A stretch of 16,083 bases of DNA from Actinomycetes bacterium (GTDB taxonomy: Bacteria; Actinomycetota; Acidimicrobiia; Acidimicrobiales; Acidimicrobiaceae), in assembly GCA_021823045.1 (NCBI GenBank), contig JAKAPB010000006.1:1-16083 (forward strand), written 5' to 3'. Positions within the stretch are counted from its first letter, which is position 1. Every line of letters starts with the position of its first letter. The position numbers and the translations under genes were made by a program. Below, piece after piece: positions 1 to 7,265 of this stretch. The notes under the pieces were generated by a model, which was not told the DNA's origin, searched no databases, and saw nothing but the letters and a program-made list of their open reading frames with translations.

Positions 1-1
1 T

Positions 2-2770
2 GGAGTACGGAATAACTGGTGGGCGATGGTCGAGTGCCCTGGGGCGGCCTCAGCGCTCTTTGATCTCTTTGACGCCAGATTCAATCCGATGCTAAGCAAG
101 GCGGAGAGGAGCGAGACGCTCGCCACCGTGCAGGGGGAACTTGATAGCGAGCTTTTAAAGATTGAATCACTGGACTTCGATCGCGCTGTAAGGCGAATCT
201 CAGCTGCAATAATGGCTACTTTGCGGACGAACTATTTCCAGACGAACCATAGTGGAATTGCGATCAAACTGGACCCTCCTCTGGTAGGAGACCTGCCAAA
301 ACCGTTGCCTCAGTTTGAGACCTTTTTCGATTCCATAGACACCGAAGCGATCCACTTGCGAGCCGGTCGAATCGCTCGAGGTGGGATCAGGTTTTCTGAT
401 CGACCCGATGACTACCGGACCGAAATACTCGGGCTGATGAAGGCGCAGTCGGTCAAGAACTCCGTGATCGTGCCTATCGGGGCAAAAGGCGGATTCATAG
501 TGAAGCACGCTCCCAGGGACCGCGTCGAACTCCTTGCCAGGGCGAAGGCTTCTTACAGCGAGTTCATGGAAGGGCTTTTGTCAATTACTGACAACTTGGT
601 CGACGACAAAGTTGTCAAGCCGCAAGACTGTATCTGTTACGACGATGACGACTACTACTTGGTCGTCGCTGCCGACAAAGGTACGGCTACCTTCTCTGAC
701 ATAGCAAATGAGATCTCCCTAAATAAGGGATTTTGGCTCGGTGATGCGTTTGCCTCTGGAGGCTCTCGAGGTTACGACCACAAAGCGATGGGTATTACAG
801 CAAGAGGCGCGTGGAAGTCGGTCGAGCACCACTTCGAAAGGTTGGGGATTAATCCAAATATCGATCGGATTACCGTAGTTGGAGTTGGCGACATGTCGGG
901 GGACGTTTTTGGTAACGGACTCTTGATGTCGTCCTCGGTTGCCTTGGTCGCCGCCTTTGACCATCGGCATATCTTTTTAGATCCAAATCCAGATCCAGCG
1001 GCTTCTTACCAAGAGAGAAAGAGACTTTTCTCCCTTGAAACCTCGAGTTGGGCGAGCTACGACCCCTCGGTGATCTCAAAAGGGGGAGGGGTGTTCAACC
1101 GAAATGTGAAGTCGATAGACCTATCCGTGGAGATGGCGGGGGTTCTCGGAATTTCTTCGGGCCCAATCGAGCCGAATAAGCTCATGTCCGCGATACTTTC
1201 TTCACCGGTTGACCTTCTGTGGAACGGTGGCGTGGGTACATTCGTGAAGTCGCATACGGAAGACGATGTCGACGTGTCCGACAAGGCCAACGACGCCATC
1301 CGGATAAATGCCAACCAGCTCAGAGTGAAAGTGGTTGGCGAGGGTGGAAACCTTGGCATGACGCAGAAGAGCCGCATCGAATATTCGATGTTGGGCGGAA
1401 GGTGCAATACCGACGCAATCGACAACTCGGCTGGAGTAGATACTTCAGATCACGAAGTTAACCTCAAGGTACTCCTAGCTCCCATGCTTAGATCCTCGGA
1501 GATTGACTTGGATGCCCGTGACGCACTCTTGTTCGATTCCGAAGCCGAGATTAAAGAATTCGTATTGAAGGATAACGTCGACCAGAACTGGGCGTTGTCA
1601 GTAGCAGAGCAGGACGCTAAGTTGAGGCCCGAACTCTATCAAAATGTCATAAGTTACCTGGAAGATCGTGCTGGTCTGGACCGGACGGTGGAGTTTCTGC
1701 CTTCGGACGAGGAGCTATTAGCCCGAAACCTCCAGGGCAGTTTTCTTACACGTCCAGAGTTGGCCGTACTGTTGGCCTACTCAAAGACTCACCTATACCA
1801 TCATCTTTTGGATTCCGATCTAATCGAAACCACTTATGCCAACGAGCTCTTCGAGGCCTATTTCCCGACCGAGTTTCGAGATCGCTTTCACGATAGGTTG
1901 CTCGGGCACTCCCTGAAAAAAGAGATAACCGCAACGGCAATCTCGAACTTGGTGATCAACATCTCCGGGATTGCCGGTATCGTCGAGATCCTTCGTTCTT
2001 CGCCTTATGACCTAAGTACTGTAGCGACTGGCCTGGTATCGTCGCTTAGAGTACTAGACGCTGCGAGGCGAGTCGAAGAGATCTTTTCTGATGAAGCCAT
2101 GGATCAGTCGGCGAAGGTTGAACTGTTGACATTGGTGTCCAGCGCAGCCGAGGGGCTAACTCGCTGGGTTGCGTCTCAACACTCCCTTCTCGAAGAGTCC
2201 AACCATATCCAGCAACTTGCTGATTTGGCCAATGGCCTCTCACAAGTCCTCGCCGCCGTGCTGGAAGGGACGTCCAGGGAGCATTACCGAGAGAACAAAG
2301 CTGAGCTGAAGTCAAAGGGTGCAAATGAAACTATGGCCAACTTCTTCGCTGCGATTCCCTATATGAGCGCAGTGGTCCCCCTCGACATGTTGATCGAAAA
2401 GGCTCCTGGACTGTCTCTGAAGTCTATGATTTGGACCTTCTTCAGGGTTGGCGAGATCGTAGGGACCCCAGAGCTGTTTCGTATCTTGAGCCGAGTGCAG
2501 CCAAAAGATCGATGGGAGCAGGCCCTTAGGGCCTCGGTAATTTCTGATCTTTACTTGGCCCAAGTTTCTAAGACCGAGCAGGTACTCGATTTGGCTCCGA
2601 TAGCGGTTGGGGATAGCGAAGAGATGAAGCTGGTGGCCAAGGAGATTGCGACTCGGCTCGAAGTGTCGACGAACAAGATTGGCTACCTAATCGAACTGCT
2701 CAGAAATGATCCCGACGTCGGGATCGTCGCAGTATCTACCGTGGCTAGGGAGATTTCAGTCGCCGACTGA
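2..2770 (+). CDS. gdh: NAD-dependent glutamate dehydrogenase, large (GDH-180) type, C-terminal part; 5' end outside window
   Basis: Oxidatively deaminates glutamate to 2-oxoglutarate and ammonium with NAD+, in the cytoplasm. The frame is open from base 2 with no stop before the ATG at 26, and large NAD-GDHs run to roughly 1,600 residues, so this is about the C-terminal 920 residues of a longer protein and ATG 26 is not the start. Numbering from that ATG, visible family motifs are YRTEILGLMKAQ (130-141), GAKGGF (152-157, whose lysine is the probable catalytic Lys by analogy with other GDHs), AADKGTATFSD (213-223), the nucleotide-binding stretch GVGDMSGDVFGNG (284-296), VVGEGGNLG, and DAIDNSAGVDTSDHEVN. 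The helical C-terminal domain follows to residue 914. No frameshift is seen. It converges with ogt, and the two coding ends overlap by 15 bp. The N-terminal regulatory domains cannot be judged from this window. Confidence 0.95.
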   Translation, partial: GVRNNWWAMVECPGAASALFDLFDARFNPMLSKAERSETLATVQGELDSELLKIESLDFDRAVRRISAAIMATLRTNYFQTNHSGIAIKLDPPLVGDLPKPLPQFETFFDSIDTEAIHLRAGRIARGGIRFSDRPDDYRTEILGLMKAQSVKNSVIVPIGAKGGFIVKHAPRDRVELLARAKASYSEFMEGLLSITDNLVDDKVVKPQDCICYDDDDYYLVVAADKGTATFSDIANEISLNKGFWLGDAFASGGSRGYDHKAMGITARGAWKSVEHHFERLGINPNIDRITVVGVGDMSGDVFGNGLLMSSSVALVAAFDHRHIFLDPNPDPAASYQERKRLFSLETSSWASYDPSVISKGGGVFNRNVKSIDLSVEMAGVLGISSGPIEPNKLMSAILSSPVDLLWNGGVGTFVKSHTEDDVDVSDKANDAIRINANQLRVKVVGEGGNLGMTQKSRIEYSMLGGRCNTDAIDNSAGVDTSDHEVNLKVLLAPMLRSSEIDLDARDALLFDSEAEIKEFVLKDNVDQNWALSVAEQDAKLRPELYQNVISYLEDRAGLDRTVEFLPSDEELLARNLQGSFLTRPELAVLLAYSKTHLYHHLLDSDLIETTYANELFEAYFPTEFRDRFHDRLLGHSLKKEITATAISNLVINISGIAGIVEILRSSPYDLSTVATGLVSSLRVLDAARRVEEIFSDEAMDQSAKVELLTLVSSAAEGLTRWVASQHSLLEESNHIQQLADLANGLSQVLAAVLEGTSREHYRENKAELKSKGANETMANFFAAIPYMSAVVPLDMLIEKAPGLSLKSMIWTFFRVGEIVGTPELFRILSRVQPKDRWEQALRASVISDLYLAQVSKTEQVLDLAPIAVGDSEEMKLVAKEIATRLEVSTNKIGYLIELLRNDPDVGIVAVSTVAREISVAD

Positions 2771-3271
2771 GTTAGCTTCGAATTTGAGCAGTGAGGCTTT
2801 GAGGGCGGTTCCGAAGGCGTAACCGCCCAAGGAGCCGTCGCTCGAGACCACTCGATGGCATGGGACAAAGAGCGGAATTGGATTTGTGGAACACGCACTC
2901 GCCGCAGCCCGGTAGGCTTTCGGATTGCCAGCAAGAGCCGCAAGTCCTTTGTAGGTTACAGTCTGCCCGAAGGGTACCTTTCTGAGTTCTGCCCTGCAGA
3001 GCGAATAGAACCCACTCTCGGCAAGGTCTAGATCAACTTGGTCCAAGGCGGCTGCGGAGCCGTCGAAGTAACCAGCGAGAGCGTTTTCGACGACCTCGCT
3101 TGGGACTTCGTTCCCGCTTGGCTGAAAATGATGCGGGATAGAAAGTTCTTCAAGTTCTTCGCCGAAGCCAAGGGCCGCTAGGCCCTTCCCAGAGTGTGCA
3201 TAAAGGATTGTCCCAAAAGGTGATGCGAATCTACCATAATCGACCAAAAGGTCCCGCCTTGTACTCTGCAT
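2756..3271 (-). CDS. ogt: Methylated-DNA--protein-cysteine S-methyltransferase (O6-alkylguanine-DNA alkyltransferase)
   Basis: Suicidal repair protein that moves the alkyl group from O6-alkylguanine in DNA to its own cysteine. The 171-residue product has the usual length. The N-terminal domain contains a typical SPFGTILYAHSGKGLAALGF stretch. The C-terminal DNA-binding domain has VPFGQTVTYKGLAALAG (helix-turn-helix region), an Arg-finger-like YRAAASA, the active-site VPCHRVV (Cys138) and GSLGGYAFG. The frame is open to an ATG at 3418 (220 residues), but I prefer the ATG at 3271: it has AGAAGG 7 nt upstream, it gives the family length, and the extra 49 N-terminal residues resemble nothing in the family. 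It is the only minus-strand gene here and appears to be transcribed alone. A poor -10-like TATTTT (minus strand, 3327-3332) lies upstream. It does not carry an Ada N-terminal domain. Confidence 0.93.
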   Translation of the reverse strand: MQSTRRDLLVDYGRFASPFGTILYAHSGKGLAALGFGEELEELSIPHHFQPSGNEVPSEVVENALAGYFDGSAAALDQVDLDLAESGFYSLCRAELRKVPFGQTVTYKGLAALAGNPKAYRAAASACSTNPIPLFVPCHRVVSSDGSLGGYAFGTALKASLLKFEANSVGD

Positions 3272-3278
3272 CCAAACA

Positions 3279-3284
3279 CCTTCT
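3279..3284 (-). promoter_or_regulatory. Ribosome binding site that decides the ogt start
   Basis: Minus-strand AGAAGG lies 7 nt before the ATG at 3271. The upstream in-frame ATG at 3418 has no comparable purine-rich element, so the shorter 171-residue product is favoured. Confidence 0.7.
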
Positions 3285-3600
3285 TGTTCGAAAGCCGTAA
3301 GGACTACCTTAGCGGGCCCCCTTTTCAAAATAGCGGGGCATCCTTGAGACCAATCAGTCGATGTTCGTTTTTCCCCTCGGCGCTCGATGGCTGGGACTGA
3401 GGCCCAACGGGACGCCATGAAAGGCTAGTCCGAACTGGCCCCAGAAGCCCTCCCTTTTAGGTTTTACCTGGACTTGTTCTAAAAACCCGGTCTTCTTGGG
3501 GCAGGTAAGAAATGAACGCACCTGCGTAAGGACACCTCTGGAGTGGAAACTTCGGCTATGGCGAATTGGCAAGGTTGGCATTGCGAACTTGGCCAGTCGT

Positions 3601-3619
3601 CAAATGGTCAAACCATTTG
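3601..3619. promoter_or_regulatory. Perfect 8-bp palindrome, possible operator
   Basis: CAAATGGT and ACCATTTG are perfect inverted copies separated by CAA. No T-tract follows on either strand, so a dimeric regulator site is more likely than a terminator. It lies about 105 bp before the PAP2 start and about 330 bp before the ogt start, so the PAP2 gene is the likelier target. The regulator is unknown. Confidence 0.4.
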
Positions 3620-3656
3620 TTCGCTAGGTTCCTGGTGCAGTCTCAAACTTTGTTGT

Positions 3657-3675
3657 AAAGCTCTCCCTCAGCTTT
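3657..3675 (+). other. Small hairpin in the probable 5' leader of the PAP2 gene
   Basis: AAAGCT and AGCTTT form a perfect 6-bp stem around the 7-nt loop CTCCCTC, some 50 nt upstream of the PAP2 GTG. The loop is pyrimidine-rich and complementary to purine-rich ribosome-binding sequences, but no function is shown. Confidence 0.3.
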
Positions 3676-3724
3676 CATAAGGGCTTCACGACTAACATCT
3701 AGGTGAACATAAAGGGAACGGACT

Positions 3725-4357
3725 GTGAACAGAAATATCTATTTGAGCGTTAACCGATTTGCGAAAGACACAGCTTTTGCGCACGGATTTATGGCCTTTT
3801 TTGCGCTCTATGGCGGAGTAGTCCTGCTGGGCCTGATACTTATATTTGCGTGGTGGAAGGCCAGGTCCGAATTTACTTCAGACCCCAAGCGGATGGCGAG
3901 GGCCATCTGGGGAGGGCTGGGAACGATTTTAGCTGTGATTATTGCGCAGCCGATAAATCACTTGGTGGCCGAGCCTAGGCCCTACTACACGCTTAGATCG
4001 GTCGAGGTCCTTGTTCCTCGGGCAAATGACTTCAGTTTTCCCTCGGATCACGCTACGGTTGCCGGGGCGGTTATTGTCGCTTTATGGATGGTGCCAAAGG
4101 AGACGAAATTAGCCTGGGCGGCCACGATCATCGGGCTGTTTTTAATGTTCGCCAGGGTATATGTCGGAGCCCACTACCCGTTGGATGTGGTTGGAGGGTT
4201 TGTTTTGGGAGGCGCCACCGTGGTGATCTTCGGTACCATCTTTGTTCCAGGACTCGTTAAACTAGATGGTCTGCTTGACCAGGTCAGAATATTTCGCCCG
4301 CTTTTTCAGGCTGGGTCTGCGAGGAGCAATGCCTCACGCAGGTTAGAAAACTCATGA
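3725..4357 (+). CDS. PAP2-family membrane phosphatase, probably undecaprenyl-diphosphatase (BcrC-like)
   Basis: Integral membrane phosphatase of the type-2 phosphatidic acid phosphatase family. By resemblance to BcrC-like enzymes it probably dephosphorylates undecaprenyl diphosphate, returning the lipid carrier for wall synthesis. The 210-residue protein has hydrophobic segments near residues 20-43, 60-77, 110-123, 128-146 and 153-176. The three catalytic motifs are visible: N78-x6-R85-P86 (Asn where the canonical motif has Lys), F105-PSDH (106-109), and R144-x5-H150-x3-D154 within ARVYVGAHYPLDVVGG. The start is GTG, preceded by AAAGGGAACGG. The last ~25 residues are polar and rich in Arg/Ser/Asn, a likely cytoplasmic tail. 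The gene ends 147 bp before recA. A broader lipid phosphatase role cannot be excluded. Confidence 0.85.
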   Translation: MNRNIYLSVNRFAKDTAFAHGFMAFFALYGGVVLLGLILIFAWWKARSEFTSDPKRMARAIWGGLGTILAVIIAQPINHLVAEPRPYYTLRSVEVLVPRANDFSFPSDHATVAGAVIVALWMVPKETKLAWAATIIGLFLMFARVYVGAHYPLDVVGGFVLGGATVVIFGTIFVPGLVKLDGLLDQVRIFRPLFQAGSARSNASRRLENS

Positions 4358-4362
4358 TTAGC

Positions 4363-4391
4363 ATCCATAGTGAACAGATGTTCGCTATTAT
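4363..4391 (+). promoter_or_regulatory. Probable recA promoter
   Basis: TATTAT at 4386-4391 is a good -10 hexamer. At 17-bp spacing the -35 position (4363-4368, ATCCAT) is poor, as is common in activator-aided or extended promoters. The SOS box lies between the two elements. The leader would be about 105 nt long. Confidence 0.5.
4371..4384 (+). promoter_or_regulatory. SOS (LexA) box upstream of recA
   Basis: GAAC-AGAT-GTTC (4372-4383), flanked by T and G, matches the GAAC-N4-GTTC LexA site known from actinobacteria and Bacillus (Cheo-type box). It lies just before a good -10 hexamer, where bound LexA would block RNA polymerase, and about 120 bp upstream of the recA GTG. Confidence 0.85.
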
Positions 4392-4493
4392 GGTCTGAGT
4401 GGGCTAGCCACCCTTTGGGTGTCACAGCCGGTAGCTACTATCAGGGGAGAGAAGTTGACCTTTTCGAAAGGTCCTTGTTGCTGGTTCCTCGTT

Positions 4494-4499
4494 AGAAGG
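4494..4499 (+). promoter_or_regulatory. Ribosome binding site of recA
   Basis: AGAAGG, 5 nt before the GTG at 4505, supports that GTG as the initiation codon. Confidence 0.75.
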
Positions 4500-4504
4500 T
4501 CGTC

Positions 4505-5563
4505 GTGAAAAGGTTGGGTGCGCAAGTGGGAATTGACCGGGAAAAGGCTCTCGAGCTAGCGATAGGTCAGATAGAGAAGTCCTTTGGCAAGGGATCGATC
4601 ATGAAGATGGGCGAGAGTCCGTCTATGGGAATCGAATCTATTCCTTCTGGGGCTATGGCCTTAGATCTTGCCTTGGGCGTCGGGGGATTCCCAAAGGGAA
4701 GGGTCGTAGAGATCTTTGGACCAGAGTCATCTGGTAAATCAACCCTGGCACTGCACGTAGTAGCCGAGGCTCAAAGAAATGGGGGAATCTGCGGTTACAT
4801 CGACGCAGAGCACGCCTTAGACCCCGTCTACGCTAAGGCGATCGGGGTCGATATCGACGAACTCCTCATCTCCCAACCAGATACAGCAGAGCAGGCGCTA
4901 GAGATAGCCGACATGCTGATCCGCTCGGGTTCAATAGACGTCATAGTAATCGACTCGGTAGCGGCATTGACCCCGAAAGCAGAGATAGAGGGGGAGATGG
5001 GGGATACCCACGTTGGCCTCCAGGCGAGGTTGATGTCCCAAGCCCTAAGAAAGATCACCGGGAATCTGAATAAGACAAACACGATAGCCGTCTTCATCAA
5101 CCAGCTCAGGGAGAAGATCGGAGTCATCTACGGTTCCCCCGAGGTGACCCCGGGAGGAAAGGCACTGAAGTTCTACGCCTCGGTCAGACTAGACATCAGA
5201 AGGATCGAGTCGATCAAAGACGGGGCCGAGATAGTCGGCAACAGGACCAGGGTCAAGGTGGTCAAGAACAAGTGCGCCCCACCCTTCAGACAGGCCGAGT
5301 TCGACATCATGTACGGCAAGGGGATATCGCGTGAAGGGTCCTTGTTGGACGTAAGCACCGACCTCGGACTGGTCAAGAAGTCCGGCTCTTGGTATACCTA
5401 CGAAGGCGAACAACTCGGCCAGGGACGGGAGAATGCTAAGAACTTCTTCGCAAATAACCCAGTAATTATGGCTGAACTGACCGAGAAGGTCATGGCAAAG
5501 GTCTCAAATACCGGGGTATCTCCGACGACGATCGCCGGGAGCGTCCTTGAGGTGTTTGAGTAG
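4505..5563 (+). CDS. recA: Recombinase RecA
   Basis: ATP-dependent DNA strand-exchange protein that also acts as co-protease for LexA self-cleavage in the SOS response. The 352-residue product is full length. It shows the N-terminal oligomerisation region with [16 protein letters not shown], Walker [27 protein letters not shown], Walker [13 protein letters not shown], loop L1 ([20 protein letters not shown]), and loop L2 with [21 protein letters not shown]. In L2 the usual PETTTGG reads PEVTPGG. No intein interrupts the P-loop or L2. The start is GTG with a good ribosome binding site. Control by LexA is indicated by the SOS box upstream. recX, which usually follows recA in actinobacteria, is absent: the next gene after a 109-bp gap is miaB. 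Confidence 0.99.
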   Translation: MKRLGAQVGIDREKALELAIGQIEKSFGKGSIMKMGESPSMGIESIPSGAMALDLALGVGGFPKGRVVEIFGPESSGKSTLALHVVAEAQRNGGICGYIDAEHALDPVYAKAIGVDIDELLISQPDTAEQALEIADMLIRSGSIDVIVIDSVAALTPKAEIEGEMGDTHVGLQARLMSQALRKITGNLNKTNTIAVFINQLREKIGVIYGSPEVTPGGKALKFYASVRLDIRRIESIKDGAEIVGNRTRVKVVKNKCAPPFRQAEFDIMYGKGISREGSLLDVSTDLGLVKKSGSWYTYEGEQLGQGRENAKNFFANNPVIMAELTEKVMAKVSNTGVSPTTIAGSVLEVFE

Positions 5564-5627
5564 CTCTATGGGATGCTGGTTTACTTAGGAACCTAGAGAC
5601 GTACTCATTTGGTATTTGGATAAGGCT

Positions 5628-5651
5628 TAAAATGCCAAGGTTCACCTGAAC
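5628..5651 (+). promoter_or_regulatory. Possible miaB promoter -10 with palindrome at the start site
   Basis: In the recA-miaB gap, TAAAAT (5628-5633) is a fair -10 hexamer but lacks a clear -35. The palindrome GTTCACCTGAAC (5640-5651) would lie at the transcription start. It is the inverse arrangement of an SOS box, so it is not a LexA site by consensus. Confidence 0.25.
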
Positions 5652-5672
5652 TGGCTTCTAGGCTAGACCTTT

Positions 5673-7163
5673 GTGAGCGGGAAGTTTTACATTCGTACTT
5701 TTGGTTGCCAGATGAATGAGCACGATTCCGAGAGGATTGCTGGATCTTTGGTTCAGGAGGGCCTATCTAGGGCTTCAGGTATCGACGACGCTGACGTAGT
5801 GGTGCTAAACACCTGTTGTGTCAGGGAGAACGCAGATAACAAACTCTACGGCAATCTAGGACATCTTAAAGCTGTAAAGGAATCAAGGCCGGGACTAAAG
5901 ATTGTCGTGGCTGGTTGTCTCGCCCAGAAGGACAAGGAGCTAGTCGCCAAGAAGGCGCCTTATGTCGACATGGTAGTTGGGACTTTCAATTCTACGAGAG
6001 TAGGAAGACTGCTCACGGATATCCGTTCTGGTTCGACCCTCGTTGAGATCTGGGACGGCCCGAAGCCGGAGGAGATCCTAGGTAACGTCTTAGTTGCGGA
6101 GAGGGATTCGGCCTATTCGGCCTGGGTCAATATTCAGATGGGGTGCAACAATAACTGTGCCTTCTGCATCGTGCCAGCGGTCAGGGGTGCAGAATCATCG
6201 AGACCATTCAGTGAGATAGTGAATGAGGTTACCCTTCTCGCCCGTTCAGGTGTTACGGAAGTGACACTGCTAGGTCAGAATGTGAACTCCTACGGACGTG
6301 ACCTAACTCTCGGAGTTCGCCAAGGGAGGATTGAGGGTGATGTTGGATATTTCACAGGAGAAAGTTGGGCTGAAAGCCCAAAGAGGCGCCCAGCCCCACT
6401 TTTCGCTGATCTCCTCCGGGCCATAGGGTCCATCTCTGGGATTAAAAGAGTCCGTTTTACTTCGCCCCATCCTAAGGACATACGGCCTGAAACGATAGCG
6501 GCGATGGCGGAGGTGCCTTCGGTTTGTGAACATCTGCACTTCCCCTTACAAAGTGGCAGCGATGCTGTATTGGCTAGGATGCATCGAGGTTACGATTCGA
6601 ATCGGTACCTCACTCAACTCCGTAACGCGCGGGAGTCCATCCCTGATCTAGCGGTGACTACCGACATTATCGTTGGTTTTCCGGGCGAGACAGAGGCCGA
6701 TTTTGAGGCTACGCTCAAGGTTGCATCGGCCGCCGAATATGATGGTGCGTTCACCTTTATTTTCTCGCCCCGACCTGGAACTGAAGCGGAGGCGATGGTC
6801 GATTTGGCAGTGGCCCCCGAGGTGATTGCGCAACGCTTCGAGAAGCTCAAGGTAGTGATAGACCGCTCGGGGTACGCAAAGAATTTGGCTCGCGTCGGTC
6901 GAGTCGAAGAGGTCATGGTTGAAGGGCCATCCAAGCGCTCGAATGACATCTGGAGCGGGAGAACGAGACAGAATAGGCTCGTGCATTTTCCGGCTCCACG
7001 CGGTGCCGACGAACCGAGGTCTCAGGGGGCCTTTTTTGTGCCGGGATCCTACCTAGATGTGCGTATCGACTATGGCGCACCGCACTTCGTTAGGGGTGAA
7101 GTAGTTTCGGTAAATTATCTGCCAAAGGCCGATCGGCCAAGGATATTGGTAGCTTCTTCGTAG
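5673..7163 (+). CDS. miaB: tRNA-2-methylthio-N6-dimethylallyladenosine synthase MiaB
   Basis: Radical-SAM methylthiotransferase that converts i6A37 to ms2i6A37 in tRNAs. The order of parts in the 496-residue protein is as follows. The MTTase N-domain has Cys12, Cys48 and Cys82 for the auxiliary 4Fe-4S cluster (TFGCQMNEHDSERI, LNTCCVRENA, VAGCLAQ). The radical SAM core has C158-x3-C162-x2-C165 (GCNNNCAFCIVP), then LLGQNVNSYGRD, RFTSPHP, HFPLQSGSD and DIIVGFPGETEADF. A C-terminal TRAM-type RNA-binding region spans about 410-485. Between GQNVNSYGRD and FADLLR there are about 25 more residues (roughly 212-240) than in E. coli MiaB. The start is GTG, five codons before the conserved YIRTFGCQMN, with only a weak ribosome binding site. 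Its partner miaA follows after 102 bp. Confidence 0.97.
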   Translation: MSGKFYIRTFGCQMNEHDSERIAGSLVQEGLSRASGIDDADVVVLNTCCVRENADNKLYGNLGHLKAVKESRPGLKIVVAGCLAQKDKELVAKKAPYVDMVVGTFNSTRVGRLLTDIRSGSTLVEIWDGPKPEEILGNVLVAERDSAYSAWVNIQMGCNNNCAFCIVPAVRGAESSRPFSEIVNEVTLLARSGVTEVTLLGQNVNSYGRDLTLGVRQGRIEGDVGYFTGESWAESPKRRPAPLFADLLRAIGSISGIKRVRFTSPHPKDIRPETIAAMAEVPSVCEHLHFPLQSGSDAVLARMHRGYDSNRYLTQLRNARESIPDLAVTTDIIVGFPGETEADFEATLKVASAAEYDGAFTFIFSPRPGTEAEAMVDLAVAPEVIAQRFEKLKVVIDRSGYAKNLARVGRVEEVMVEGPSKRSNDIWSGRTRQNRLVHFPAPRGADEPRSQGAFFVPGSYLDVRIDYGAPHFVRGEVVSVNYLPKADRPRILVASS

Positions 7164-7265
7164 TACTTATAGTCTATTACCGTTATCCGGTGATCAGTGG
7201 GTAGTGACTGGTCAGGCCCGACCATAGACCGTGATTTGTTATGACGGGCCCAATCAGCGGAAAAT

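Larger units (their letters stand above)
3272..3724. other. Gene-free interval between the divergent ogt and PAP2 genes
   Basis: About 450 bp without a convincing gene. A minus-strand extension of ogt (3272-3418) and a 75-codon minus-strand frame (3354-3581) have no recognisable protein features. Structures seen are an inverted repeat GCAGGT-N13-ACCTGC (3501-3525), a perfect 8-bp palindrome at 3601-3619, and a 6-bp hairpin at 3657-3675. The interval must hold promoters for both flanking genes, but I could not fix a good -35/-10 pair on either strand. Confidence 0.6.

Noticed and set aside
3272..3418. N-terminal extension of ogt to the ATG at 3418
   Set aside because: The extra 49 residues resemble nothing in the family, and the internal ATG at 3271 has a good ribosome binding site and gives the normal length.
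3501..3525. GCAGGT-N13-ACCTGC as a terminator of ogt or an upstream gene
   Set aside because: The stem is only 6 bp, with no T-tract on either strand, and no gene ends nearby.
3354..3581. 75-codon minus-strand frame upstream of ogt
   Set aside because: It overlaps the ogt upstream extension, has no family features and has no clear ribosome binding site.
5640..5651. GTTCACCTGAAC as a second SOS box
   Set aside because: The half-sites are in inverse order (GTTC-N4-GAAC) compared with the LexA consensus GAAC-N4-GTTC.
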